A stretch of 55,247 nt of DNA. Source: Pleurocapsa minor HA4230-MV1. Its GTDB lineage: Bacteria; Cyanobacteriota; Cyanobacteriia; Cyanobacteriales; Xenococcaceae. Of the stretch, positions 42,891 to 50,919 are shown one piece after another. The stretch spans positions 1 to 55,247 of the forward strand of contig JAHHHZ010000005.1 of the NCBI GenBank assembly GCA_019359095.1, given 5' to 3'. The position numbers and the translations under genes are program-made. The notes below the pieces were generated by a model, which was given only the letters and a program-made list of their open reading frames with translations, ran no database searches and had not been told where the DNA came from. The first letter of the stretch is position 1. Each line of letters begins with the position of its first letter.

Positions 42891-44000
42891 CTCTCTAATT
42901 ACTAGAGAAACTAATTGAATGGAAACTGAATAGGAAGCAATTCGTGCTTCGTCAACGGTTAATTTGTCTCTCTAATTACTAGAGAAACTAATTGAATGGA
43001 AACTTCAACTTCTAATGTCACTCCATATTTCATATTATCTACTCTCTCTAATTACTAGAGAAACTAATTGAATGGAAACCTTGTTCTCACTACTACAACT
43101 AGACACATCTGCACCGGAACCTCTCTAATTACTAGAGAAACTAATTGAATGGAAACGTCTCAACAAGTAATTCTTGAGGATCGCTGTCAGTGTAAACATC
43201 TAACACCTCTCTAATTACTAGAGAAACTAATTGAATGGAAACGACGATCCCAACTATTGCGATAGCTGTGGGGGTTAGCTCTCTAATTACTAGAGAAACT
43301 AATTGAATGGAAACGATATGAAAAATCTCCATTGATATGGAATCCAATCCATGTCTCTCTAATTACTAGAGAAACTAATTGAATGGAAACTATATTCGAT
43401 TAATTTATACATGGCAATATATCTCTTTGCTCTCTAATTACTAGAGAAACTAATTGAATGGAAACCTAATAGTTTCAAAGGTGTTTTCTACATGAGCGAT
43501 CGCACCACTCTCTAATTACTAGAGAAACTAATTGAATGGAAACCATAATTGTTAGATTTACATCTAACACAGAACCTTCTTGTCTCTCTAATTACTAGAG
43601 AAACTAATTGAATGGAAACTGAAAACCAATGAATGCAATCATGAACTTGGAAGAATGGACTCTCTAATTACTAGAGAAACTAATTGAATGGAAACTATAC
43701 ATTAGTTTCTTTATTAATTCTTTCAGCTGATTCATAACTCTCTAATTACTAGAGAAACTAATTGAATGGAAACAGAAGAGGTGTAAGAAACAGAAACTGC
43801 TTTTTCAGCTCTCTAATTACTAGAGAAACTAATTGAATGGAAACATAAATGAATTAACTTTCTAAATTCTTCATATTAATATTCTCTCTAATTACTAGAG
43901 AAACTAATTGAATGGAAACTACAATGACTTGGTTCTAGTTCGTAAAGCTTTTCAATTGCTACTTCTCTCTAATTACTAGAGAAACTAATTGAATGGAAAC
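42891..44000 (+). CRISPR. CRISPR array, 15 repeats and 14 spacers
   Basis: Fifteen identical 36-bp repeats that begin CTCTCTAATTAC and end TTGAATGGAAAC. The first part can form a hairpin (TCTCTA, loop, TAGAGA), and the last 8 bases resemble the usual crRNA 5' handle ending GAAAC. Repeat starts: 42891, 42968, 43044, 43121, 43207, 43279, 43355, 43430, 43508, 43584, 43660, 43738, 43809, 43884, 43965. Spacers are 35-50 bases; the fourth is longest (50) and the twelfth shortest (35). No spacer match was noticed in this window. The eighth spacer contains a HIP1 octamer. Confidence 0.98.
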
Positions 44001-44046
44001 TAAAAAAGCGATCGCCCAAGTAACTTATAGAGCGATCGCTTTTTTA
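44001..44046. terminator. Bidirectional terminator between array and cas1
   Basis: A perfect 15-bp inverted repeat: TAAAAAAGCGATCGC at 44001-44015 with its complement at 44032-44046, built around HIP1 cores and with A/T runs on the outer sides. It directly follows the last repeat and precedes the end of cas1, which converges, so it can stop both transcripts. Confidence 0.75.
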
Positions 44047-44095
44047 TAGTAAGCAATATAAGAAAATATGAGAATACTCCCTATTCCCCAAATAA

Positions 44096-45085
44096 CTACC
44101 GAATCAAATAAGGTTGATAGAGTTGAGCTGGTTGATAGACAAATTGCTTATATAACTTAACCTGCTGCAAGAGTAAATCCCATCGAGGTTGATTACCTAG
44201 ATCGGTTTTGATTTCTTCTTCCATTCGTTGCAGAAATGCTTGTAAGTAATTCTTTCTTCCCGCATCATTAAGAAAACAACCGCCATTTCGATAGACAAAA
44301 TCTGTTTCCGAGTTGATCATTCGCCGATTAATCAAATATAAAACTAAAGAATCAACAATAGGAGCGCGAAATTCTTCGATTAAATCAGAAGCCAAAGCTG
44401 CATGACGATAATTTCCCTGGTGCAAACAAGCTTGATAAGGATCGAGTTGCTGTAGTTCAATTAAAGCTAAAAGATGATTCCACAAGATCTGATAACCAAA
44501 ACTCAGCATAGCATTGACAGGGTTCCCTGGAGGGCGACGGCTACGAGCCACAAATACAAAATCTAGATTAGTAATCACTTCACCATAAGCAGAAAAATAG
44601 CTAGCTGCACCTGCACCTTCTAAACCGATTAATTGCTCCATGTCTTGAACTTGTTCTACTTTAGTCAGTAAATAATTTAAATTCAGCAGAGTTTGAGCTA
44701 ATATTGGTGTCTGTTGTTTTCGCTGCTGCCGTTGTAATAAAACGCGACTGTTTTTTAGTTTGGCAAGAGTAATTTCTCTGGCTACGGCTAGTTTTTCTCC
44801 ACGAGATAATTGCTGTTGATAGCGCGAAAGCTGACGATAGCCTCTTTCTAGAGGCAAAACTCGACCATAACAATAACCCATGCGCGAAAGATAGACAATG
44901 GGAATATTTTGCCAGATACAAGCTCTAATTGCTTGAGTGGTAATTTGCGACTTACCAAAAATTAAAATCTGTTCGAGCAGCGGTATTTTAACGCGATTAA
45001 CAATGTCTTCTCGATAACGAACGATTAAAGTTTCTTTACTTAAGGATATATTGCAGCCCTGTTGGGATACATAAAGACTTTTCAT
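44096..45085 (-). CDS. cas1: CRISPR adaptation integrase Cas1
   Basis: A 329-residue Cas1 with intact metal site: Glu in IGLEGAGAASYFSAYG (about 155), His in CLHQGNYRHAALASDLIEEF (about 222) and the Asp/Glu of the same block. The N-terminal beta domain (LYVSQQGCNISLSKETLIVR) is present. It integrates spacers with Cas2. Its ATG overlaps the stop of the small membrane protein upstream (ATGA), so the two are co-translated. It ends 50 bases from the shared terminator. Confidence 0.95.
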   Translation of the reverse strand: MKSLYVSQQGCNISLSKETLIVRYREDIVNRVKIPLLEQILIFGKSQITTQAIRACIWQNIPIVYLSRMGYCYGRVLPLERGYRQLSRYQQQLSRGEKLAVAREITLAKLKNSRVLLQRQQRKQQTPILAQTLLNLNYLLTKVEQVQDMEQLIGLEGAGAASYFSAYGEVITNLDFVFVARSRRPPGNPVNAMLSFGYQILWNHLLALIELQQLDPYQACLHQGNYRHAALASDLIEEFRAPIVDSLVLYLINRRMINSETDFVYRNGGCFLNDAGRKNYLQAFLQRMEEEIKTDLGNQPRWDLLLQQVKLYKQFVYQPAQLYQPYLIR

Positions 45086-45372
45086 AGTCTATTTTTCTCT
45101 ATAGCCGACGCTCTTTGATTTTTAAGCTGCAATTCTTTTTCAGTATTTAAGGAGGCAAATTTATTTTGCCTAATACTAGAAAGAGCTAGCCAATCAACAA
45201 CCAGATCCGCAAAAGTACCGACAAAAAAGCTGGAGACAGTCACTAAAAAGGTATTACCGATTACAGCTGCCAAGCCCAAAGGAGCGATTAATAATAAAGC
45301 TAAGGTAATTGCACCATTAGCTATAGCGGTACTAAAATTTCTGATTACTGCTGTCCGAGTTGATAAATACAT
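45082..45372 (-). CDS. Csx18-like small membrane protein
   Basis: A 96-residue protein with two membrane helices (NGAITLALLLIAPLGLAAVI, TFLVTVSSFFVGTFADLVVD) and a basic cytoplasmic tail. It is coupled to cas1 by an ATGA overlap. Small membrane proteins called Csx18 occur next to cas1 in cyanobacterial type III loci; size, start (TRTAVIRNFSTAIANGAITL) and position fit that group. The role is not known. It might tether adaptation or a signalling effector to the membrane. Confidence 0.65.
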   Translation of the reverse strand: MYLSTRTAVIRNFSTAIANGAITLALLLIAPLGLAAVIGNTFLVTVSSFFVGTFADLVVDWLALSSIRQNKFASLNTEKELQLKNQRASAIEKNRL

Positions 45373-45584
45373 TAAATATTTTTGTAATATTAAAGTTACT
45401 TCATGAAACTATAATTTACCTAATACATCTCAACTAATTCTCTAATTTCCCAATATTTACTGAATTACAAACTGGCAAGTAAAAATTAAACTAAAAAAGA
45501 GAATCGAGTAACAAGGAGATCGCCCTTAAATATTTTCTTTTTTTTGACATTAATGATTCTTTATTCCCTGCTCCCATAATATCC
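45373..45584. promoter_or_regulatory. Divergent promoter gap between csx18-like/cas1 and the WYL regulator
   Basis: A 212-base gap with a starts-apart arrangement, so promoters for both operons lie here. It is strongly AT-rich. WYL regulators often bind such gaps. I see no clear inverted repeat. Confidence 0.4.
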
Positions 45585-46769
45585 ATGAATCAGTCTTCAA
45601 AAATAAACCGTTATACTAATATCCAAGCTTTAGAAAGATTATTATTATTAATTGCCATATTAATCAAATATCCAGGAGTTGGATGTCCTAATGAATTAGA
45701 AAAATCTGATGATAAGCATCATAATGCTTTGAAATTAGTGCAAATTAAACTACAAGAATTAGCTTTATCACTAGGCATTGACTTACCAGAACAATATCCA
45801 GCTACAGCTACTTTGAGGAAAGATTTAGAATTATTGAGAGACTATCAAATTTTAGACCATAGAATGTATCGCTGGGGTTATTATCTCGGTACAGGAGTGA
45901 TGAGTAAACAAGAACTTAAAGCAGCATTTAATGCTTTAGAATCTCAGGCAATATATCAGGGAGATCCTCAATTAAGAAATATCTACTATTCACTTAAAAA
46001 ACGCTTGCGCGGATTTGAATTTGAGGAACAACAAGATTTCTTTTATCCTGTCCGCCAACATCTTAATCGTGCTATTAATTATACCGATCCTCAAGAAATG
46101 ATGAATCAAGGTGAATATCGTCATACTTTATATCATCAAATTGAATTATTAGAGGAAGCTATTATTACAGGTCAGGCAATTGAACTTTCTCGTAATGTCG
46201 ATCCCTATGGTGAAAACAAACTTGGTTTGATTACTTTATATCCTTTACAACTAATTTATTTTGATATCGCCTGGTATTTAATTTATGAAAATGCTCAAGA
46301 TGGTACTTTATCTACTGGTAGAATTAATCGTTTTAAAGATTATCTAAAAGTTGTGACAAGCACAAAAGCGAGAAAGATAGCAGAGCAACAAAAAAGCCTG
46401 AATAATGCTCACCAATTAATCCGCAATGGCTGGGGTTTAAAATTAGGAACGTTTGAAGAACAGCAATTGGAATTAGCAGGTAAACTGGCGCTTATTTCCG
46501 CCAAAGTCCGTTTTTTTCCGCCCGTAAGTGCTTTTATTGCTGAGGGAGAACGAAGACATCCCCGACAGATAATCGAAAAACATCCAGATTATTTAGATTA
46601 TTCCCTTAAGCTACCACTGCGATCGCTGGCTGAATTTGGATTTTGGATAAATCGATATTCAGACAACGTTATAGTTTTATCCCCACCCGAATTAAAGCTT
46701 AAACATCGTCAAGCCGCAATGTCTTTGATGCAAAAGTATCAAGAACGAGAAGCGACTGAAATGTCATAA
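45585..46769 (+). CDS. WYL-domain transcription regulator, CRISPR-linked
   Basis: A 394-residue protein. An N-terminal winged-helix region (ALERLLLLIAILIKYPGVG to TLRKDLELLRDYQILDH), a middle helical region, then a WYL domain (about residues 185-270, LITLYPLQLIYFDIAWYLIY). The C-terminal WCX-like part is FGFWINRYSDNVIVLSPPEL. WYL proteins sense nucleotides or nucleic acids. One in Synechocystis (Sll7009) represses crRNA of another array. Position next to cas1 suggests it controls this locus, possibly from the gap just upstream. Confidence 0.8.
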   Translation: MNQSSKINRYTNIQALERLLLLIAILIKYPGVGCPNELEKSDDKHHNALKLVQIKLQELALSLGIDLPEQYPATATLRKDLELLRDYQILDHRMYRWGYYLGTGVMSKQELKAAFNALESQAIYQGDPQLRNIYYSLKKRLRGFEFEEQQDFFYPVRQHLNRAINYTDPQEMMNQGEYRHTLYHQIELLEEAIITGQAIELSRNVDPYGENKLGLITLYPLQLIYFDIAWYLIYENAQDGTLSTGRINRFKDYLKVVTSTKARKIAEQQKSLNNAHQLIRNGWGLKLGTFEEQQLELAGKLALISAKVRFFPPVSAFIAEGERRHPRQIIEKHPDYLDYSLKLPLRSLAEFGFWINRYSDNVIVLSPPELKLKHRQAAMSLMQKYQEREATEMS

Positions 46770-46799
46770 TTTTTACCTAATCTGCGCGAAGTCCTACAC

Positions 46800-46960
46800 T
46801 GTATCGCAGCGCTTTCACGGTCAAGCCGCCCTAAAAAATGTTATACCCTTATGGTACTAGCCCTAAAGGACTTGTCTCGCTTAGTTGGAGATTAGCTCCT
46901 ACGTCGCGTCCTTCGCCTCGCACTAGCGACCTAACGTCTTTTAAAGACGCTAGGTCGCTG
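46800..46960. repeat. Palindromic repeat cluster
   Basis: It contains CCCTAAAGGACTTGTC, GATTAGCTCCTACGTCGCG, TCCTTCGCCTCGC and a large hairpin, AGCGACCTAACGTCTTT (46925-46941) with its near-perfect complement to 46959. It abuts the truncated end of the decayed IS4 copy, whose own terminal repeat is missing on this side. Confidence 0.65.
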
Positions 46961-46968
46961 CTCAATCT

Positions 46969-47901
46969 TTAATTCAGCGTTGGGAGGGAATGTAGCCATT
47001 GTCCCATTTTCATCGCCCAACACATGGCTAAACTCATTAAAGCTAATAACTTACTTAATCGTTGGGCATCAGTAAAATGAGTGGATTCAAGGCAAAACCC
47101 CCTAGTTTTAAACATTCCAAATAAAGTTTCGATTCCCCAACGCTTGGCATAGTCAGAAATAGCTGTTTGAGGAGAATCATCCGAGATAACTACTAATAAC
47201 TCTCCATCTTCGAGGCGTAAAGCAGAAATGTAGACCAATCGACCCCAGACCCAACGACGACCTGACAAAATTTCTCTTTGACCAGGTTGAAGATGAGCGA
47301 AAATAATCGAAGCAGCAAGCCTTTTTTGACCATCGCTAATTTGGTCGGTTTCTCGGATTCTGATTCGGAAAGGAATCGTTGGCTCAATCAGCAGATAAGT
47401 TAACCACTCCCGACCAACAAATTCCCGATCTCCGCAGATCTAAGCAACTTCTGCATCAGGGAAAACTTCTCGAAAGCGATCGAGTAAATCCATACGTTCA
47501 TTACTGTGGGAGTTGCCTTTCTTGTCGAGCATTTCCCATAACAATGGATAAGCTACTCCTTCATGTACTACTCCTAACATCAGTATATTAAAGCGAGTAT
47601 TCCCAAATGACCATTCCGTTCTATCCTTACTAAGCACCCAAGGCTGAGGAATTTCCATTAAGGTGACAATAATTTTGGCGATCGCGACATAATCTAAATT
47701 AAAATCCTTAAAAAATCTCTGTAGGCGTTTGTAATTAGAATCTGTCTTAACTTGAGTCCTAAACCCAGTCGCTAATTCCACTAAATTGATAGTTTTGACT
47801 CTGAGTAAAGCAATTAAAAATAGCGCCAGAAAGCTTAGGCGTGCGCCATGCCATCCTAAAAGTGGTTTCAGGGTTTGTCGCAATAAGTTAATCTGATTCA
47901 T
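46969..47901 (-). pseudogene. IS4-family transposase with amber stop and lost C-terminus
   Basis: It is collinear with the intact transposase at 20682-21743 from MNQINLLRQTLKPLLGWHGA to KTRGFCLESTHFTD. A TAG at about 47440-47442 replaces the Tyr of the EVAYLTGDREF block (now EVA-stop-ICGDREF). After it the same frame continues through SGRRWVWGRLVYISALRLED and KRWGIETLFGMFK. The C-terminus ends GQWLHSLPTLN, about 45 residues short. It cannot be active. Confidence 0.92.
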
Positions 47902-47992
47902 AGGGTTCGATTTGAGTGTGGTTACTTTAAATCAAACCCTTTTCCTGTAGTCTTTTGCAAGCTTCTGGTTTATTTTTTGTCCTGTACTTAGA
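46969..47992 (-). mobile_element. Decayed second copy of the IS4-family element
   Basis: The right end keeps the terminal repeat: CTAAGTACAGGACAAAA read inward from about 47991, identical to the left end of the copy at 20681. The other end is lost: the last about 45 codons of the transposase and the terminal repeat are replaced by palindromic repeats. Confidence 0.8.
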
Positions 47993-48067
47993 GCATTTTT
48001 ACCTTCCCCATTTAAAATGTACATAACTACTTTAGGGATTTGGTCAATCAAGGCGATCGCCTTGGAA

Positions 48068-48093
48068 GCATCCCACTTTTAGCGTGGTGATGC
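48068..48093. repeat. Hairpin in the gap before 48166
   Basis: GCATC-CCAC with GTGG-T-GATGC around TTTTAGC, a 9-bp stem with one bulge. It lies just after a 14-base perfect palindrome, AAGGCGATCGCCTT (about 48052-48065). It is downstream of the minus-strand gene ending at 48166 and might act as its terminator. There is no T-run. Confidence 0.4.
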
Positions 48094-48165
48094 TTAATTT
48101 ACCTTGTGGTTGGGAGAACGAAAGTGAGCGTCTATACAAGTTAACTTGATGAACAGTCAGATTGT

Positions 48166-48348
48166 CTACCAAGACATTGCCATAATCGCTGCCATACCTT
48201 CAGCTCTGGCAGCAGCCACCGCATAAAATATTGACTCAAACTGGTGGACTCTGCCCTCTTCATCAATTACCAAAAATTGATAACATTTGCTGGGCGAATA
48301 ATAGACCATCAACAAATATCCATCAACTCCTACCACTTCTTCAATCAT
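48166..48348 (-). CDS. Small hypothetical protein
   Basis: A 60-residue protein: MIEEVVGVDGYLLMVYYSPS, KCYQFLVIDEEGRVHQFESI, then a helix FYAVAAARAEGMAAIMAMSW. Two beta-strand segments and one helix are expected. It starts 11 bases after the end of the 48360-49418 gene and is probably in the same operon. No family is recognised. Coding is supported by tight spacing and composition. Confidence 0.5.
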   Translation of the reverse strand: MIEEVVGVDGYLLMVYYSPSKCYQFLVIDEEGRVHQFESIFYAVAAARAEGMAAIMAMSW

Positions 48349-48359
48349 TATCTTTCCAT

Positions 48360-49418
48360 TTAAGCTTTTAAGTAGCGAGGAGCTTGTGTTCTAGCCTGTT
48401 CTAGTTCTTCCATCACTATGAATTTCTGCAACTCAGGTTCAAATTTAACTTTTGTCTGCACAAATAAACGTGGCATTTGCCCTTTTTGCTCCAAGTTGGG
48501 ATCGTATTTAAACGGCTTTGGTGACGAATCGAGCCATTCTACTGGTAGATGATTGGGTCGCAACCACCTACTTGCTTTTTGCCGACCTAATTTCTTGGCT
48601 TGCTTGGCTAAACTCTCACTGTAGTTTCTCATCACTGTTATACCAGGATTATCACAAAGCTTTACATACTGCCAATATCCTGATATTTGGAATTCTCCTA
48701 CCGCCAAATCCCCAAATATTCCTGCTGTTTTCTGCTTCTCTTGGAGGGAAGGTTTTTCTACTGATACTAAATAAAAGTTTATTTCGTAGGTAAAATTATT
48801 CCCTTCTTTTTTTAACCGCGAAATGCGGTCAGGCGCAAGCCCTGGCTTTAAAAGCCAGGGAACGCCTGACCTGTAGTTGACTTGAGGATAAACCGATATT
48901 TTCTGGATTTTACTGCCTTGGCTGGATATTTCTTCGAGCAATTTAGCGTAATCTCGTTTTCTCGATTTAGCCGTATAACCCAAGCGATATTTTTGATTAC
49001 CTAAAGTGATTGTTAGCTGCGACTTCTCGGTCAAGGAGATTATTCCCTCAATCACTCCAATTGCTTGAAATATTGCCGCATTTGCCTCTGCCTCTAAAGA
49101 TGCCACCTTCTTTTCCAGTGGCAGTTCTTTGGTTACAGTCTCTATAGATGATTTGTCTTGTTCCACTGTTGACTTTGGTATTTTCAACCCAGGGGCGACT
49201 ATTTCTTCTGCTGCTACAAATGCTTTCTGGCTTTTTTGAGACGTACTGTGACCTTTTTTTGCTACCTTGGTTGCAGTTTCACTATTCTTCACTTCGGCTA
49301 TTTGTTGTTCTGCTTTGTGCAGTAAGCTTTCGTACATGGCTTTTTCTCTCGGACTCAAAGCACTCTCTACTAGTCCTTTAATTTTTTCTAAATCTTTTTC
49401 TGTTGCTTTATTCACCAT
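48360..49418 (-). CDS. Plasmid-type hypothetical protein
   Basis: A 352-residue protein from the ATG at 49418 (MVNKATEKDLEKIKGLVESA). The frame is open to 49526 but that part is encoded by a palindromic repeat (ACTGGGG...CCCCAGT). Residues 1-110 are charged and coiled-coil-like (SPREKAMYESLLHKAEQQIA). The C-terminal 220 residues are beta-rich (KSQLTITLGNQKYRLGYTAK, FGDLAVGEFQISGYWQYVKL). A second palindromic repeat is inserted in frame at codons for SGVPWLLKPGLAPDRISR. I do not recognise the family. Similar proteins seem to occur on cyanobacterial plasmids, but this is from memory. Confidence 0.55.
   Translation of the reverse strand: MVNKATEKDLEKIKGLVESALSPREKAMYESLLHKAEQQIAEVKNSETATKVAKKGHSTSQKSQKAFVAAEEIVAPGLKIPKSTVEQDKSSIETVTKELPLEKKVASLEAEANAAIFQAIGVIEGIISLTEKSQLTITLGNQKYRLGYTAKSRKRDYAKLLEEISSQGSKIQKISVYPQVNYRSGVPWLLKPGLAPDRISRLKKEGNNFTYEINFYLVSVEKPSLQEKQKTAGIFGDLAVGEFQISGYWQYVKLCDNPGITVMRNYSESLAKQAKKLGRQKASRWLRPNHLPVEWLDSSPKPFKYDPNLEQKGQMPRLFVQTKVKFEPELQKFIVMEELEQARTQAPRYLKA
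48826..48876. repeat. Palindromic repeat inside a coding region
   Basis: The core CCTGGCTTTTAAAAGCCAGG (48841-48860) is a perfect palindrome, and GGTCAGGCG and CGCCTGACC form an outer stem. The module keeps the reading frame of the 48360-49418 gene. Confidence 0.75.
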
Positions 49419-49692
49419 GCTCTTAATGTTCTTAAAGTTTGACCTGCTAGACGAATATACTGGGGCGATTACCCCCAGTAAAGGCGGAGCTTCACTGAAA
49501 CGGCAAATCGATCGGCTACTACTCAACTAATTTACTGTGTGGCAAATCTGAGAACGTTTACGTCCATTAAAATATAGATCTTCAATAGCGGTTAACGATG
49601 AGAAATTCGTTTCTTATTTTTGACATTTTTCTAAGCCGCTAATTTTAATCAACTCGTCTATTATTTTCAATGCTACCAAATTGAATTGGCAA

Positions 49693-50169
49693 TTAAAGAC
49701 CTTTAAAGATGCGAGCGCTGTAAATAGGTTCAATAACTTGAGTTAATTTGATATGTCTCAGGTCAGGATGGTGAGGATTAATGACTATAATATATTCTAA
49801 ATTACCTGGGGTGGCAGCACTTGGCACAAATAAACACGATTCTTGCCCAAATTTTAACCAAGCACTACCAATCTCTTTGGTACTTCTTGGATGGGGGTAA
49901 TCTTGCCAATTTTCGGGTAAATCTCTTAACAAAATAGTTTTAATCTCAACTGGGTCGGGTATTTCATATTCCCCCATGACATAGTTTTTAGGTACGAGGT
50001 CGGGACTTGGAAAATAATTTGCTAATTCTAAAGCAGCTACGGATGGATTAGGAGCAAAATAAAGAACAGGATGAAGAGGAAAATTCCATCTTGCTCCTTT
50101 ACGGTAGGAGTTTCCCATGCCATCATAGCTTTCTAAGTAATCCCGTTTAACACCACGGTAGATGAGCAT
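49693..50169 (-). CDS. RES-domain toxin (NAD+ phosphorylase family)
   Basis: A 158-residue RES-domain protein. Family residues are visible: the Arg in MLIYRGVKRDYLE, the Tyr and Glu regions in GARWNFPLHPVLYFAPNPSV with AALELANYF, and the Ser in SCLFVPSAATPGNLEYIIVI. RES toxins degrade NAD+ by phosphorolysis. The gene overlaps its antitoxin by one base in the order antitoxin-toxin. Intact. It is a probable maintenance or defence module of the replicon. Confidence 0.9.
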   Translation of the reverse strand: MLIYRGVKRDYLESYDGMGNSYRKGARWNFPLHPVLYFAPNPSVAALELANYFPSPDLVPKNYVMGEYEIPDPVEIKTILLRDLPENWQDYPHPRSTKEIGSAWLKFGQESCLFVPSAATPGNLEYIIVINPHHPDLRHIKLTQVIEPIYSARIFKGL

Positions 50170-50600
50170 TACGTAAAATCACCATCTTCCATGACCATCA
50201 AGCAATCTTTAACTAATTCTCTGCCCTTAAAAGTATCTAACAAATCTATTGGGACTTGTCCTGATAAGGCAGGAATCTGAGTGTGAAACCACTTCAAAGC
50301 GGTTTTAGCATCTTGCTCGTAGACAGAAAAAGCCAATTTAAACACTTTTAAAGTATCTAAAATAGCTTCACTAACGCTCGGAGATAAATGTTCTTGATGA
50401 TAAAACTTGCTGAGGTTGGTTTTATCAGTATTTAAAAGACTAATAATGAGATTTCGCACCCCCAAAACCTTGATTGTCGGCTGTAATATCGCTCCTGAAA
50501 TCCCCAATCTTGAAGCTTGAATAAAAGCACCATCTTCCTCTAAAACTTCTGGTGGTATCCGTGACTCAGTTAATATGCTTTCTAAATTTATAGTTTTCAT
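50169..50600 (-). CDS. Xre/MbcA/ParS-type antitoxin of the RES toxin
   Basis: A 143-residue antitoxin. The C-terminal toxin-binding domain is clear: ALKWFHTQIPALSGQVPIDL, then LDTFKGRELVKDCLMVME. The N-terminal half is helical and should bind DNA (ASRLGISGAILQPTIKVLGV, SEAILDTLKVFKLAFSV). It is the first gene of the pair, one base overlap with the RES toxin. It is expected to repress its own promoter in the short gap up to about 50640. Confidence 0.88.
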   Translation of the reverse strand: MKTINLESILTESRIPPEVLEEDGAFIQASRLGISGAILQPTIKVLGVRNLIISLLNTDKTNLSKFYHQEHLSPSVSEAILDTLKVFKLAFSVYEQDAKTALKWFHTQIPALSGQVPIDLLDTFKGRELVKDCLMVMEDGDFT

Positions 50601-50919
50601 GACCTTTATCAGCTTTATCGTAAAGTTAACTACATTGTAGCGTAATATTTACGATAGCTGTCTTCATTTGGACTTTGATTGTCGCTTTGCCTCTGATTGA
50701 GGTACTTACAGCGCTTTGCCTCTTAATAGGGGACAATAAGATATTTAATGGCGGACGAGATAGCTCCATTTCCTTCTTACGAAGTTTGCTTATGCTTGCG
50801 GCTTGCACTTATCGCATTGAGTGTATCCCTTCGGGACAACGGAGGAAACCCCGCGATGCGAAGCGAGTACCACAAGGGTATAACATCCTTTAGGGCAAAG
50901 GCTCTTCGCGCTTCTAGCT
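50601..50919. repeat. Gene-free gap with palindromic repeats
   Basis: It carries the presumed promoter of the antitoxin-toxin pair on the antitoxin side. From about 50770 to 50910 lie repeat modules: CCCTTCGGGACAACGG, GCGATGCGAAGCGAGTACC, ACAAGGGTATAACATCC, TTTAGGGCAAAGGC and TCTTCGCGCTTC. No credible gene is seen. Confidence 0.55.

Noticed and set aside
49419-49526. N-terminal extension of the 48360-49418 gene
   Set aside because: It is encoded by an ACTGGGG...CCCCAGT palindromic repeat and is Ser/Pro-rich; the internal ATG at 49418 gives a normal helical start.
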